Shown in pieces: positions 8,507 to 17,874 of a stretch of DNA of 64,000 nucleotides. Under the pieces are notes generated by a model that saw only the letters and a list, made by a program, of their open reading frames with translations, did not search any database and had not been told where the DNA came from. Numbering within the stretch: the stretch's first letter is position 1; every line of letters starts with the position of its first letter. The DNA is from a virus, in the IMG/VR virus record IMGVR_UViG_3300046810_000101, positions 1-64,000 of that record; one strand, given 5' to 3'. The translations under genes and the position numbers were made by a program.

Positions 8507-9758
8507 GACACAATTCGAGCTGAATTGGTTTTTCGGGAAAGTTGAAGCCAGAAATGACCCCCTTGAAATGGGTAGACTGCGCGTCCGGGTCTACGGCTGC
8601 CACACCGCCGACAAAGTAAAAGACCAATTCAAGGGAATCCCGACCAACGAACTGTTATGGGCACAAACCATCAACAGCGTGCAGTCGGCTTCCGTAAGTG
8701 GTGTAGGTCTATCTCCAAATGGCCCTGTAGAGGGTTCTATGGTGTTTGGGTTCTTCTTGGACGGCCATCTGTGCCAGCTCCCGTATATCATGGGAACAAT
8801 TGATGGTATCCCAGTAGCGGCTGCCGACAAGACCCAAGGGTTTAACGATCCGAAAGGTTTGTATCCAAAGTATTTGAACGAACCGGATCTAAACCGTCTG
8901 GCACGTTCTGCTTTCAGAACCCACGCTGGGCTTGTAGCCAAGATGGCCGGTCGGATTACGGGTATCCCAACCGCTATGGATAACGTGGCTGGTACGGGGG
9001 TTCTGGGGTCTACAAACACCCTTGGGCCGAAGTGGGACGAACCAGCCCCGGCGAACAACACCCAGTACCCATATAACCATGTTCGAGAAACCGAATCGGG
9101 TCATGTTGAAGAATATGATGATACTCCCGGTGCGGAAAGAATGCATTGGATGCATGGTACTACCGGAACCTATGAAGAATGGCAACCGGATGGAACGGTT
9201 TCCCAAAAGGTTACCGGTGATTCAATCGCTATTGTAGTCGGTGACCGCAAGATTCTAGTTGGTTCAAACCAGCAAATCACTATTATCGGTAATGCAAAGC
9301 TTCTGGTTCAAGGAAACGTGCAGGAACAGGTTAATGGAAACGTAACCAGATTGATCAAGGGTAACCTATCTGAAAAGATTGAAGGTAACTACGCCCGCGA
9401 TGTTTTGGGTGAATCGTTCACAAACAGCCAAGGTAACGTAATACAACGCGATGGCTCCAACAGAACAGAAGTTGTCGCCCTAAACAAAACCGAATCGATT
9501 GGTGCAAACAACTCTCTACAAATCGGTGCTACAAATTCGGTTCAATGTTTGGGTGATTGGACACAGACCGCCGCTACCAACTTCACCCATATTACCGGTG
9601 GTAAAAGAACCGATATGGTTGGTGGTAACTACGGGATCAACGTTTCGTCTGCATATGGCCTAGCCTGTGCGACATTCAGTGTTGGTGTTTCTGGGGCCGC
9701 AACAATTGATGCAACTGGTCCAACCGCGATTCTCGGTTCCCGGATCGATTTAAACTAA
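8487..9758 (+). CDS. 5: Baseplate spike gp5 without lysozyme domain
   Basis: This 423-residue spike protein has an N-terminal OB-fold (FFGKVEARNDPLEMGRLRVRV, residues 12-32) and a VgrG-like linker, YNHVRETESGHVEEYDDTPG, near 195-214. A triple-stranded beta-helix is built from octads of the form VxGNxxxx (VQGNVQEQ, VNGNVTRL, IKGNLSEK) from about residue 255 to 370. T4 gp5 is 575 residues and carries a lysozyme between OB-fold and helix; here that space holds only a short linker with no lysozyme motifs. The GTG at 8487 is used. A TTG at 8496 with AAGG 8 bases upstream is an equally good start. Confidence 0.88.
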   Translation: MIKLKSKTQFELNWFFGKVEARNDPLEMGRLRVRVYGCHTADKVKDQFKGIPTNELLWAQTINSVQSASVSGVGLSPNGPVEGSMVFGFFLDGHLCQLPYIMGTIDGIPVAAADKTQGFNDPKGLYPKYLNEPDLNRLARSAFRTHAGLVAKMAGRITGIPTAMDNVAGTGVLGSTNTLGPKWDEPAPANNTQYPYNHVRETESGHVEEYDDTPGAERMHWMHGTTGTYEEWQPDGTVSQKVTGDSIAIVVGDRKILVGSNQQITIIGNAKLLVQGNVQEQVNGNVTRLIKGNLSEKIEGNYARDVLGESFTNSQGNVIQRDGSNRTEVVALNKTESIGANNSLQIGATNSVQCLGDWTQTAATNFTHITGGKRTDMVGGNYGINVSSAYGLACATFSVGVSGAATIDATGPTAILGSRIDLN

Positions 9759-9766
9759 GGTGATTT

Positions 9767-10360
9767 ATGTCAGCTTGTAAAAATTTAGACAACTTACTTG
9801 AATCGGTAGAATCGGCGGCTAGTAAAGCAGTAGATGGGATTGTTGGTACGATTACCAACAATCCTACAGCGGGAACCGCCGCCGCCATCGGTGCCAAGAT
9901 TAGTTCTGCTATAAATACCGTTAAAGCCGAGGCCGAAGAAGCCATTGCCGCCGCTAAGGGTGCAGTGGCTAATTTTGAGAAAACTTTGATGGAATTTGCC
10001 GAAGAAGCTCAGGCTCAAATCGCAGATATCCAACAACAAATGATTGGGGCAACCCAAGAAGTGATTGCTCAATTGCAAGCACAAATTGATGAAATAAAAG
10101 CTGAAATTGATTCCAAAATTCCAGCATGGATGCACAAAACCCCAGAAGAATTGCTACAAGATGTAATAAGTGGGATATGTGATCCAAATGTTGATGGGAT
10201 GGTGGTTCCAGAAGAAGGGACTGCAAAAACGATACAACCAGCCACCGCCCCGTCGATAAATCCGGGTCCGAGTCCTATTGAAACTTTTGCTGCCCCTGCC
10301 AAACCGCCTATTAACACAAACCCAATCATACCAGATCCAGAAACAGGTGTAACTCTTTAA
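9767..10360 (+). CDS. Baseplate-cluster protein of unknown function
   Basis: I do not recognise this 197-residue protein. Residues 20-130 are Ala/Glu/Gln-rich and predicted largely helical or coiled coil (AEEAQAQIADIQQQ, AQIDEIKAEIDSKI); the last 50 residues are Pro-rich and low complexity. It sits between the gp5 spike and the PAAR tip protein, overlaps the latter by one base (TAATG), and so may adapt or chaperone the spike tip. It could also be a loaded cargo protein; nothing in the sequence decides. Confidence 0.6.
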   Translation: MSACKNLDNLLESVESAASKAVDGIVGTITNNPTAGTAAAIGAKISSAINTVKAEAEEAIAAAKGAVANFEKTLMEFAEEAQAQIADIQQQMIGATQEVIAQLQAQIDEIKAEIDSKIPAWMHKTPEELLQDVISGICDPNVDGMVVPEEGTAKTIQPATAPSINPGPSPIETFAAPAKPPINTNPIIPDPETGVTL

Positions 10361-11367
10361 TGACTAATATAGCCAGAATTGGCGACACATGTGTTCCGGG
10401 GCCGAACGGTGGTATACCTACCGTCGCTCTAACCGGTTCACCAACTGTCAATGCCAACCTATTACCGGTTCACCGGGTAGATGATTCGTGGGTTTTGCCT
10501 AATCCAAACCATAAAACTTCTACAGGTTCACCGACAGTGTTCGTTAATCAGAAGCCAGTTGCTAGGGTATTTGATGAAACCAATATCGGGTCTATTATCA
10601 ACGTGGGGTCACCTACGGTGTATGCAAACGAAGCGTTTGTAACGGTGTTTGGCGTCACCATGCCTTCAAACCAGAATTCGTTCAAGAACGCCGAACCCCT
10701 GATTAACAACGTTGGGCATTCAGGTATCGATGATGAATTTGAAGTAAATTCTGGATCGCCTGTCTACCCACCGCTGCCACAAGTTACACCACCGACACCT
10801 ATCCCGGTAGAAGTACCGATTGCTGTAGAAGACGATGTGAAACCACCAGAGCCACCAAGTACCCCAGTTTCAGACTGTTCCATGATTACATCACCAATTG
10901 ATTATGATTTTCAATTGAGTGCGAATTTTAAACTGCGTCATCTAAGTATCAACGCATTGTTCCCACATACAATCAAAGCACAAAATGGGTTAACTCAAGC
11001 TCAGATGGTATGTAACTTGAAAGCCCTTGCTGAAAATATTCTGGAACCATTCAAAGCTGCACATGGAAGTTTCCGTATCAACAGTGGATTCAGAACGCAC
11101 CAAAATGGTAAATCGCAACATGAGAAAGGTCAGGCTGTGGATATTCAATTTCCCGGTAAGACATACGATCAAATGTTTGCGATCGCCCAATGGTGTAAAG
11201 ACCATCTGAATTATGATCAATTGCTTTGGGAACATGGGAACGCCCCGTGGATTCATATTTCGTTCAATCAGGCCGGTAACCGACCAAAGAATGCATCAAA
11301 TTCTGTGATGACGATGTATCAAAACCACTATTCATCAGGTTTGAAAAAAATTGCCAGTTATACATAA
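10360..11367 (+). CDS. PAAR spike tip with M15 peptidase domain
   Basis: This 335-residue protein joins a PAAR-type spike tip (T4 gp5.4 role) to a zinc peptidase. Residues 1-100 hold three repeats of GSPTVxxNxxPV form (at 26, 56 and 83). A Pro-rich linker covers 134-170. Residues 185-305 form an M15-family D-Ala-D-Ala carboxypeptidase-like domain: NSGFRTHQNG, then SQHEKGQAVDIQF giving ligands H254 and D261, and WIHISF giving H299; E291 or E255 could serve as catalytic base. It probably cuts peptidoglycan cross-links during tail penetration. It follows gp5, which lacks lysozyme, so the hydrolase has moved to the tip. Confidence 0.88.
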   Translation: MTNIARIGDTCVPGPNGGIPTVALTGSPTVNANLLPVHRVDDSWVLPNPNHKTSTGSPTVFVNQKPVARVFDETNIGSIINVGSPTVYANEAFVTVFGVTMPSNQNSFKNAEPLINNVGHSGIDDEFEVNSGSPVYPPLPQVTPPTPIPVEVPIAVEDDVKPPEPPSTPVSDCSMITSPIDYDFQLSANFKLRHLSINALFPHTIKAQNGLTQAQMVCNLKALAENILEPFKAAHGSFRINSGFRTHQNGKSQHEKGQAVDIQFPGKTYDQMFAIAQWCKDHLNYDQLLWEHGNAPWIHISFNQAGNRPKNASNSVMTMYQNHYSSGLKKIASYT

Positions 11368-11376
11368 GGAATTAAC

Positions 11377-14300
11377 ATGAGTGAAATACTCGAAAGTAGC
11401 ACATGGGAAAATACGATCTACCGAATCGCGAAAGAAGACCTTGTATTAGGTGGTACACCGATTATCGAGGACAACGTAGTTATTTCAGGTGTTGCTAACG
11501 TTGCCTCACAGCAACTAACCAACCGTACCAATTACCTGAAAGATCGTGCTGATGTATCAGATGGTAATATCAATACTCTGAATACTCAGATGGCAACCGC
11601 AATTACCAATATTGCTACAGCGGCACACCGTCTGGATATCCTTGAACCGGTTGTTTCAACAATTACAGCTAACGTTGTACTTGCAACCGATGATGCCCGT
11701 CAATCGGCAAGTGCTGCTGCTACAAGTGCAACTAATGCCGGTGTAAGTGCAAACCAAGCCGCTGCTTCGGCAACTACAGCCTTAACCGCTGGTCCGAATG
11801 CTGCTGCTGCCGCTGCAAGTGCTACAAGTGCAAGTACAAGTGCAACTAACGCTAATACATCTGCCATCGCGGCTGATATTAGTGCTCAAAGTGCAACTGC
11901 TAGTAAAAATGATGCTGCTACAAGTGCAACATCGGCTTCGGCTTCGGCTTCGAGTGCTGCTACAAGCGCATCCAATGCCAATGCCAATAAAAACGCCGCC
12001 GCTACAAGTGCAACTAACGCTGGGGTGAGTCAAACCGCTGCTGCAATATCAGCATCAGACGCGGCAACATCGGCAACATCGGCAACGGCTAGTAAAAACG
12101 CCGCCGCTACAAGTGCAACTAACGCTGGTAACTCGGCAAGTGCTGCATCTACAAGTCAAACTGCTGCTGCTACAAGTGCAACTAACGCTGGTAACTCGGC
12201 AAGTGCTGCATCTACAAGTGCAACTAATGCCGCCAGCTCAGCTACCGCTTCTGCTGGATCGGCTACTGCTGCATTAGGCAGTGCAAACAATTCGGCAAAC
12301 TCAGCTACTGCTGCATCTACAAGTCAAACTGCTGCTGCCACAAGTGCAACTAATGCCGCCAGCTCAGCTACCGCTGCATCTACAAGTGCTTCTGCGGCTT
12401 CGACGTATGCAACTAACGCTGGTAACTCAGCGACCGCCGCTGCTGGATCGGCAAGTGCTGCTGCTACAAGTGCAACTAACGCTGCTGCATCCGCGACAAC
12501 GGCATCAAATGCCCAGACTACCGTTGCAGCATCTGCGACAACCGCTACGAATGCGGCTACCGCTGCATCTACAAGTCAAACTGCCGCTGCCGGATCGGCT
12601 ACTGCTGCCGCTAGTTCCGCATCTGATGCCGCTGCTAGTGCTGCTGCTGCATTGGCATATTCGGTCCCACATTACAAGGGTTATTTTACTACATATGCCG
12701 CTCTGGTAGCGGGTACAAGTGGGATGGTCGCAGGGGATTACGCGGACGTAGACGCCGGAACTGGTACAGATGCGAAAATGTACATATGGGATACCAACGA
12801 TACTAAGTGGGTAGTTGGTAACGCTCCAGATCCTATGACATCCGCCCAAGTAAAAACGTTATATGAAGCCAACCTGAATACCAACGCCTATACAGATGCT
12901 GAAAAGACTAAGTTAGGTGGTATCGCAGCATCAGCTACATCCAACTCTAGTGACGCTGTACTGTTAGCCCGTGCCAACCATACAGGTACACAGGCGATAA
13001 GCACTGTAGTGGGACTACAGACAGCCATTGACGGTAAAGAACCGGTTATTACTTCCGGTACAACAAGCGGATTTTGGCGTGGTGATAAAGTTTGGACTGA
13101 CTTCGCAACTACAGTTCGTGCAACCATCCTAACCGGACTATCGGTTGCAACTTCAACCGCCACATCAGCGGCTGATACAATTTTGGTAGCGATTGGTAAA
13201 TTACAAGCTCAGATCACAGGACTAAGCACCAGCAAATTAGATGCAACTGCGAACTCCGTATCGGCCACTAAGTTACAAACTGCTCGCACGATCAACAGCG
13301 TATCATTTGATGGTACTGCGAACATTACCATTGCAGACGGAACAAAAGAACCTGTAATTACTGCCGGTACAACCGCACAGTATTGGAAAGGTGACAAATC
13401 TTGGGCAACTCTGGATAAAACTGCGGTTGGTCTTGGAAGCGTCGATAACACAAGCGATGTGAGTAAACCGGTATCAACCGCAGCACAAACCGCCTTGGAT
13501 TCGAAGCAAGATGCGTTGGGGTTCACACCAGTTCAACAAGGTGGTGGTACTGGTCAAGGGACTAATAAAGTATACATTGGTGGTGCCGGGGGTGGGTTAA
13601 AAGCAACCGTCGATTCTACTGATCTTGGTGCATTTGTTTTTGCAGGGGCCAACTCTAGTATTACAAGTCTCACAGGATTGACAACCGCACTATCGGTTGC
13701 GCAGGGCGGTACAGGGACTAACACAGCAACCGGTACTGGTAACGTTGTACTTGCTGCTAGTCCGACTCTGACAGGTACACCGCTGGCCCCTACAGCCACT
13801 GCTGGTACTAACACCACACAACTTGCGACAACTGCTTTTGTAACAAGTGCTGTGGCTGCCGGTGGATCAACACCACCGGGTACTGTTAACTGGTTTGCTA
13901 CAATGGCCGCACCAACTGGGTTCTTGTCTGCAACGGGTGCTGCAATATCCCGTTCTACATACTCGACATTGTTTTCTGCAATAACAGCCCCGGCGACGGG
14001 TACTGTTACATCAGGCAGTGCTGTTATTACATCGGTCCCTAGCACACAGACAATGTGGGTTGGTATGCCAATTAGTGGTCCCGGTATTCCGTTGTCTGCA
14101 ACCATTTTATCTATTGTTGCGAACACCAGCATTACAATGTCGATAAATGCAACTGCTACAACTTCCGGTGCGACACTGGCGATTTGTCCGTTCGGCGTTG
14201 GTGATGGTTCTACAACATTTAATGTTCCAGACCTTCGTGGTCGTACTGCTCGCGGTTGGGATAACGGTGCAGGTGTTGATGTTAACCGTGTATATGGTAG

Positions 14301-14529
14301 TTATCAAGCCGATGCTTATGCGTCACACAACCACGGGGTAACCGATCCGGGTCACTTCCACTCAATGGGTGTAACAACAGGTACGGCGTATACAGCGGGT
14401 GGTGTGTTCAGTGCTATTGCAGGATCTACAAACACCGGGTCTAAGACAACAGGTATTAGTATCAACAACTCCGGTGGTACAGAAACTGTAATGAAAAACC
14501 TTGCACTTCTACCTTGCATTAAATACTAA
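11377..14529 (+). CDS. Long tail fibre protein with collar domain
   Basis: This 1050-residue fibre has an N-terminal attachment section (1-105), then about 330 residues of Ala/Ser/Thr/Asn repeats (units such as ATSATNAGNSASAAST), then repeated trimeric-fibre motifs. These include TILVAIGKLQAQITG, two copies of EPVITxGTTxxxWxGDK and AQGGTGTNTATGTGNVVLA. The last 180 residues form a phage tail collar domain: PPGTVNWFATMAAPTGFL and GDGSTTFNVPDLRGRTARGW, ending in His-containing SHNHGV and GHFHSMG motifs that bind metal in related fibre tips. It is likely the host-receptor fibre, followed by its assembly chaperone. The repeats are also strong at DNA level. Confidence 0.9.
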   Translation: MSEILESSTWENTIYRIAKEDLVLGGTPIIEDNVVISGVANVASQQLTNRTNYLKDRADVSDGNINTLNTQMATAITNIATAAHRLDILEPVVSTITANVVLATDDARQSASAAATSATNAGVSANQAAASATTALTAGPNAAAAAASATSASTSATNANTSAIAADISAQSATASKNDAATSATSASASASSAATSASNANANKNAAATSATNAGVSQTAAAISASDAATSATSATASKNAAATSATNAGNSASAASTSQTAAATSATNAGNSASAASTSATNAASSATASAGSATAALGSANNSANSATAASTSQTAAATSATNAASSATAASTSASAASTYATNAGNSATAAAGSASAAATSATNAAASATTASNAQTTVAASATTATNAATAASTSQTAAAGSATAAASSASDAAASAAAALAYSVPHYKGYFTTYAALVAGTSGMVAGDYADVDAGTGTDAKMYIWDTNDTKWVVGNAPDPMTSAQVKTLYEANLNTNAYTDAEKTKLGGIAASATSNSSDAVLLARANHTGTQAISTVVGLQTAIDGKEPVITSGTTSGFWRGDKVWTDFATTVRATILTGLSVATSTATSAADTILVAIGKLQAQITGLSTSKLDATANSVSATKLQTARTINSVSFDGTANITIADGTKEPVITAGTTAQYWKGDKSWATLDKTAVGLGSVDNTSDVSKPVSTAAQTALDSKQDALGFTPVQQGGGTGQGTNKVYIGGAGGGLKATVDSTDLGAFVFAGANSSITSLTGLTTALSVAQGGTGTNTATGTGNVVLAASPTLTGTPLAPTATAGTNTTQLATTAFVTSAVAAGGSTPPGTVNWFATMAAPTGFLSATGAAISRSTYSTLFSAITAPATGTVTSGSAVITSVPSTQTMWVGMPISGPGIPLSATILSIVANTSITMSINATATTSGATLAICPFGVGDGSTTFNVPDLRGRTARGWDNGAGVDVNRVYGSYQADAYASHNHGVTDPGHFHSMGVTTGTAYTAGGVFSAIAGSTNTGSKTTGISINNSGGTETVMKNLALLPCIKY
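12106..12219 (+). repeat. 63-bp tandem DNA repeat inside fibre gene
   Basis: A 51-base block at 12106-12156 is repeated exactly at 12169-12219, a period of 63 bases or 21 residues. Related shorter units recur from about 11710 to 12640. This can allow length change of the fibre by recombination or slippage. Confidence 0.85.
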
Positions 14530-14543
14530 CATTTGGATGTATT

Positions 14544-14972
14544 ATGATTGTTTATAGCTATAGTCCGTTTACACTACAATTTAACGGACTCACAAAAGCA
14601 GATGAGTCACCATTGGAGCCGGGTGTGTATCACTACCCGGCCCATACCACGACTATTGCACCGCCAAAGTTTAACCCAACTACACAAGTTTGTCTGTTTA
14701 TTTCAGGTGATTGGGTGGTTGAAGAAATTCCGGCAGAACCACTCCCGGCAGAACCAACACAGGCTGAGATTGAAGAATCTGCGGCGGTAAATGGTCGTGC
14801 ATGGAGAGATAGTGAACTATCGCGTGCCGATATTCAAATTAACATACTCGAAGACAGTTCTATGATGGTTGGGGCTGCGACGGTTTGGCGGGCATATCGA
14901 GTGATATTGCGCAACTGGCCTGCTACTTCGGATTTCCCGGAAACCAAACCAGTTGCACCGGATTGTATGTAA
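14544..14972 (+). CDS. Tail fibre assembly protein
   Basis: This 142-residue protein resembles the tail fibre assembly chaperone family encoded next to fibre genes. A beta-rich N-terminal part ends in a W at the base of FISGDWVVEE. A Pro/Glu linker and a helix (RAWRDSELSRADIQINILED) follow, then a C-terminus of the form YRVILRNWPATSDFPETKPV, the usual 'R..Lr.Wp...dFP' ending of this family. It is 14 bases after the fibre gene and most likely needed for fibre folding or attachment. Confidence 0.8.
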   Translation: MIVYSYSPFTLQFNGLTKADESPLEPGVYHYPAHTTTIAPPKFNPTTQVCLFISGDWVVEEIPAEPLPAEPTQAEIEESAAVNGRAWRDSELSRADIQINILEDSSMMVGAATVWRAYRVILRNWPATSDFPETKPVAPDCM

Positions 14973-14973
14973 T

Positions 14974-15555
14974 ATGGATTACATCAAAGCCGCACTCCAA
15001 TTTGCATTTCTGCTGGTGTCCAATGTTGTTTTTGATTTGATCGGATTGGTTATGGTTGCAATCGCCTTACCATTTAGAGTTTCCGGTATTAGCGTGTCCG
15101 ATGGGAGAAAGATTATCAATCTCCCTAAATGGGCTTGGTTATGGGGAAATGACTTTGACGGGGTTCAAGGTGATAAACGCGGGTGGTGGGCTGCTAATAC
15201 ACCATTCGGGTGGGATGTAAACGGCTACATGGCAATGTACTGGTGGACTGCGATTCGCAACCCAGCCAATAACATGCGTATGTTGAAATTATATCAAGCA
15301 CCAATTATCGGTAGCACAATCACTTATAAAGGTGATTACAATGTTGCTGATAGGCCGGGTCAAGGTGGTTGGCAATTTGTTAAATTGGTTAGCTCGGAAG
15401 GTCGTGCTTATTATGGGTTCTATCTGGTCAAACAATGGTCACAGACCCGTGCATTTGTTATCAGATTAGGATTCAAAATTTCACCAGCTCAACAGGGGAC
15501 TAATGATCTACCAAAAGGTGGAACTACCAAAATCAACCCTTGGAAATCAATTTAA
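14974..15555 (+). CDS. Membrane-anchored phage protein of unknown function
   Basis: This 193-residue protein begins with a long hydrophobic stretch (about residues 6-34, ALQFAFLLVSNVVFDLIGLV and beyond), probably one or two membrane segments. A soluble Trp-rich part follows (WAWLWGNDFDGVQGDKRGWW). It resembles a recurring but uncharacterised phage family with a conserved WLWGN-D-G-D start to its soluble part. I chose the ATG at 14974, which follows the previous stop by one base (TAATATG). It is the last gene before a strong terminator. It may act at the envelope after synthesis, for instance in superinfection exclusion, but no function can be assigned. Confidence 0.65.
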   Translation: MDYIKAALQFAFLLVSNVVFDLIGLVMVAIALPFRVSGISVSDGRKIINLPKWAWLWGNDFDGVQGDKRGWWAANTPFGWDVNGYMAMYWWTAIRNPANNMRMLKLYQAPIIGSTITYKGDYNVADRPGQGGWQFVKLVSSEGRAYYGFYLVKQWSQTRAFVIRLGFKISPAQQGTNDLPKGGTTKINPWKSI

Positions 15556-15562
15556 ATAACCT

Positions 15563-15588
15563 AAAAGGGGCCAATCGGCCCCTTTTTA
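15563..15588 (+). terminator. Intrinsic terminator after fibre operon
   Basis: AAAAGGGGCC and GGCCCCTTTT form a 10-bp stem with an AATC loop, followed by a T run. It separates the gp48-to-fibre unit from the gp25 unit. Confidence 0.9.
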
Positions 15589-15594
15589 TTTGAT

Positions 15595-15602
15595 TATAAA
15601 TA
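15595..15602 (+). promoter_or_regulatory. Late promoter for gp25 operon (TATAAATA)
   Basis: TATAAATAC, a perfect T4 late -10, lies 23 bases before the gp25 start and immediately after a terminator. Confidence 0.85.
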
Positions 15603-15625
15603 CACAATACACAACAGGAATACAT

Positions 15626-16021
15626 ATGGATACTATAATCTATTCCGATATTCGTAAGAATATGTTATTAGACCCGATTACACACGATTTATCCGCCGCT
15701 ACCAATGACCGGGCTATTATCGATTCTGTTATGAATCTAGTATTGACCGAAAAGGGTGAACGTCTGTACCAACCAGAGGTTGGTGGAAACATTTCCGGGC
15801 TATTATTCGAACTAATGTCCGATGAAACAACTTATATGATCAAACGGGAAATTCAGGAAGTCCTCACCAACTGGGAACCTAGAGCGGTTCTACAACAGGT
15901 TGATGTAATCGCTGATTATGACAATAACTCTTATTTCATCACCGTTCGATTCTTTACAATCTACAACTTAGAGCTGCTGCAAGTAGCGTCTCTAAACCTA
16001 AATTCTAAGGCCACTTCATGA
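15626..16021 (+). CDS. 25: Baseplate wedge gp25 (sheath initiator)
   Basis: This 131-residue protein (T4 gp25 is 132) starts sheath assembly and joins gp6/gp53 in the wedge. The family shows a conserved EPR-type motif; here NWEPRAVLQQVDVIADYDNN at about 86-105, preceded by TEKGERLYQPEVGGNISGLL. I chose the ATG at 15626 because it lies downstream of the late promoter; an upstream in-frame start would overlap the promoter. It overlaps gp6 by ATGA. Confidence 0.95.
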   Translation: MDTIIYSDIRKNMLLDPITHDLSAATNDRAIIDSVMNLVLTEKGERLYQPEVGGNISGLLFELMSDETTYMIKREIQEVLTNWEPRAVLQQVDVIADYDNNSYFITVRFFTIYNLELLQVASLNLNSKATS

Positions 16022-17865
16022 TTAATACTGACTTCTCCGCTTTAGCGTTTGCAGATGTTAAGAACCGTTTAATCGACCATTACAAAAACAGTGCAAGTTT
16101 TGCGGACTATGATTTTGAAGGTTCGCGAATGAACACCCTGATCGATGGTTTAGCGTATGCAGCATTGTATCAAGGTACATTTGCCAACGCCGCATTATTT
16201 GAATCGTTTCTACAATCTGCTCGAAACCGTGGATCGGTTGTTATGGGCGCTCAAAATATCGGTTATACCCCGGCTTCTATCCGTGGTTCTTCGATTGATA
16301 TGGGTGTGACCCTGACATACAACCAACCCGGAACATTACCCAATTCAGCTAAAGTTCCATTTGGGTTCAAATTCTTTGGTACAATGGGTAATTCGAAATA
16401 TGAATTTGTAACTTTCAAAGATACTATTCTAACGAAAAACCTCGCCGGTACTTACACTGGGAACTTGAATGTTGTCCAAGGTAAGATCATCCGTCAGCAA
16501 TACGTGTGGTCGAACACTGCTCGTATTTTTATTCGAGATACCACAATCGATAGACGTTACATCCGTATTACGGTAAATGGTGTTGAATACACTCTAGCAG
16601 GCAACGCCGCTCGAATGGGTTCGACAGATGCTGTTTACTACTTCCGTGAAACTCAAGACGGTTGGACGGAAATCTATTTCGGTACTGGTGAACTTGAATT
16701 AATTCCGGGGCAACCTGACCTAAGAAAATACGTGGGTGGTTTAAGACCTGCCGTTGGTCAAACTGTAGTTATCGAATACCTTTCGGTTAGAGGCCGAGAC
16801 GGTAACGGTATCACCACATTCAAAGCTGTAGACTCAGTTGCCGGGTTTGATTTTGCAATCACTCTTGATGCAGACGCGATCAGCGATGGTGGTGGTGATA
16901 AGGAAGACATAGAACGTATCAGAGCCGTGGCCCCGAAAGTATTTGAGGCTCAAGGCCGATGTGTAACAGCTCAGGACTATGAAGCATTTGTGCTTAAAGA
17001 GTTTGGATCAATTGTTGAAGCGATTCGTTGCTTTGGTGACAACACCAAGCCGGGTTATGCGTTCATCGCAATCAAACCGGTTAATGAGTTGGTTATGAAC
17101 AATGCCCAGAAGCAAGCGATTGAAGAGTACCTAAAAGACTACAATATCGTGACCATCGCCCCTCGAATTGTTACCCCAGACTATGTGTTTGTGGAAAAAA
17201 CGGTTTCGGTTGACTATAAGGTTGTTGAATTGAGTGTTTCAGAAGATCAGTTGATTAGTAGTTTGATGCAATCAATTGAAAACTATTACAATCAGAACAT
17301 TACAACGTTCTCGGCTAGTTTCCACGTTTCCAAACTTCTAAGCTATATCGACAACACCGATACCGCTGTATTGGGTTCACGTTGCAGCATTCGATTGGTT
17401 AAAGAGCTTGAGGACAACTACCTGACCCCAACTACAGGGGTTAGTTTCCTGAATCCGTTGGTAACCAGAACATTTATCAGCTCGGCTATCTCTTTCATCA
17501 AAGATCCGGTCCATCCGTATAACGTAAACATCGTTAGTACAGATTCCGGTCAATTGGTAATCGGCCCATTCAAGGCTACTGCTGATATTTCCGTACCGGC
17601 TTATACTGAAACAGATTTCGACGGGCTTGGAACAAGTCCTGATAATAAATATTACCCGATTGGTACGATTGATCATACTTCCGGTAATGCATACTTCAAT
17701 CTGGGGGCACTTGGATTGCCACGTAGCAACTTTTCTGTTGCCAACCTGCAAATGTATGCAACCCCGAAAGAAACAGATATCTATACCAAAGACGGTTCCC
17801 TGATTGTATACGAACCATTACTGCGTCCGAAATACATTTCAGTTGCTATCCAACCAATTTTGTGA
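16018..17865 (+). CDS. 6: Baseplate wedge gp6
   Basis: This 615-residue wedge protein (T4 gp6 is 660) forms the dimer that links wedges into the inner baseplate ring. The N-terminus has the family pattern: a short helix, then FEGSRMNTLIDGLAYAALYQ and ESFLQSARNRGSVVMGAQNIGYTP. The middle includes the IRAVAPKVFEAQGRCVTAQD block at about 300-320, typical of the J-like/gp6 core fold, followed by YEAFVLKEFG. It overlaps gp25 by four bases. Confidence 0.95.
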   Translation: MINTDFSALAFADVKNRLIDHYKNSASFADYDFEGSRMNTLIDGLAYAALYQGTFANAALFESFLQSARNRGSVVMGAQNIGYTPASIRGSSIDMGVTLTYNQPGTLPNSAKVPFGFKFFGTMGNSKYEFVTFKDTILTKNLAGTYTGNLNVVQGKIIRQQYVWSNTARIFIRDTTIDRRYIRITVNGVEYTLAGNAARMGSTDAVYYFRETQDGWTEIYFGTGELELIPGQPDLRKYVGGLRPAVGQTVVIEYLSVRGRDGNGITTFKAVDSVAGFDFAITLDADAISDGGGDKEDIERIRAVAPKVFEAQGRCVTAQDYEAFVLKEFGSIVEAIRCFGDNTKPGYAFIAIKPVNELVMNNAQKQAIEEYLKDYNIVTIAPRIVTPDYVFVEKTVSVDYKVVELSVSEDQLISSLMQSIENYYNQNITTFSASFHVSKLLSYIDNTDTAVLGSRCSIRLVKELEDNYLTPTTGVSFLNPLVTRTFISSAISFIKDPVHPYNVNIVSTDSGQLVIGPFKATADISVPAYTETDFDGLGTSPDNKYYPIGTIDHTSGNAYFNLGALGLPRSNFSVANLQMYATPKETDIYTKDGSLIVYEPLLRPKYISVAIQPIL

Positions 17866-17874
17866 TAATAGAAA

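Noticed and set aside
9910-9917. TATAAATA on the plus strand as a late promoter
   Set aside because: It lies mid-gene, 440 bases before the next start; probably chance.
11710-12640. Repeat cluster as a CRISPR array
   Set aside because: Repeats are in-frame protein repeats without unique spacers of constant size.
12281-12709. Leu/Gln/Arg-rich plus-strand frame
   Set aside because: It is an alternative reading of the fibre repeat DNA and has only repeat-derived composition.
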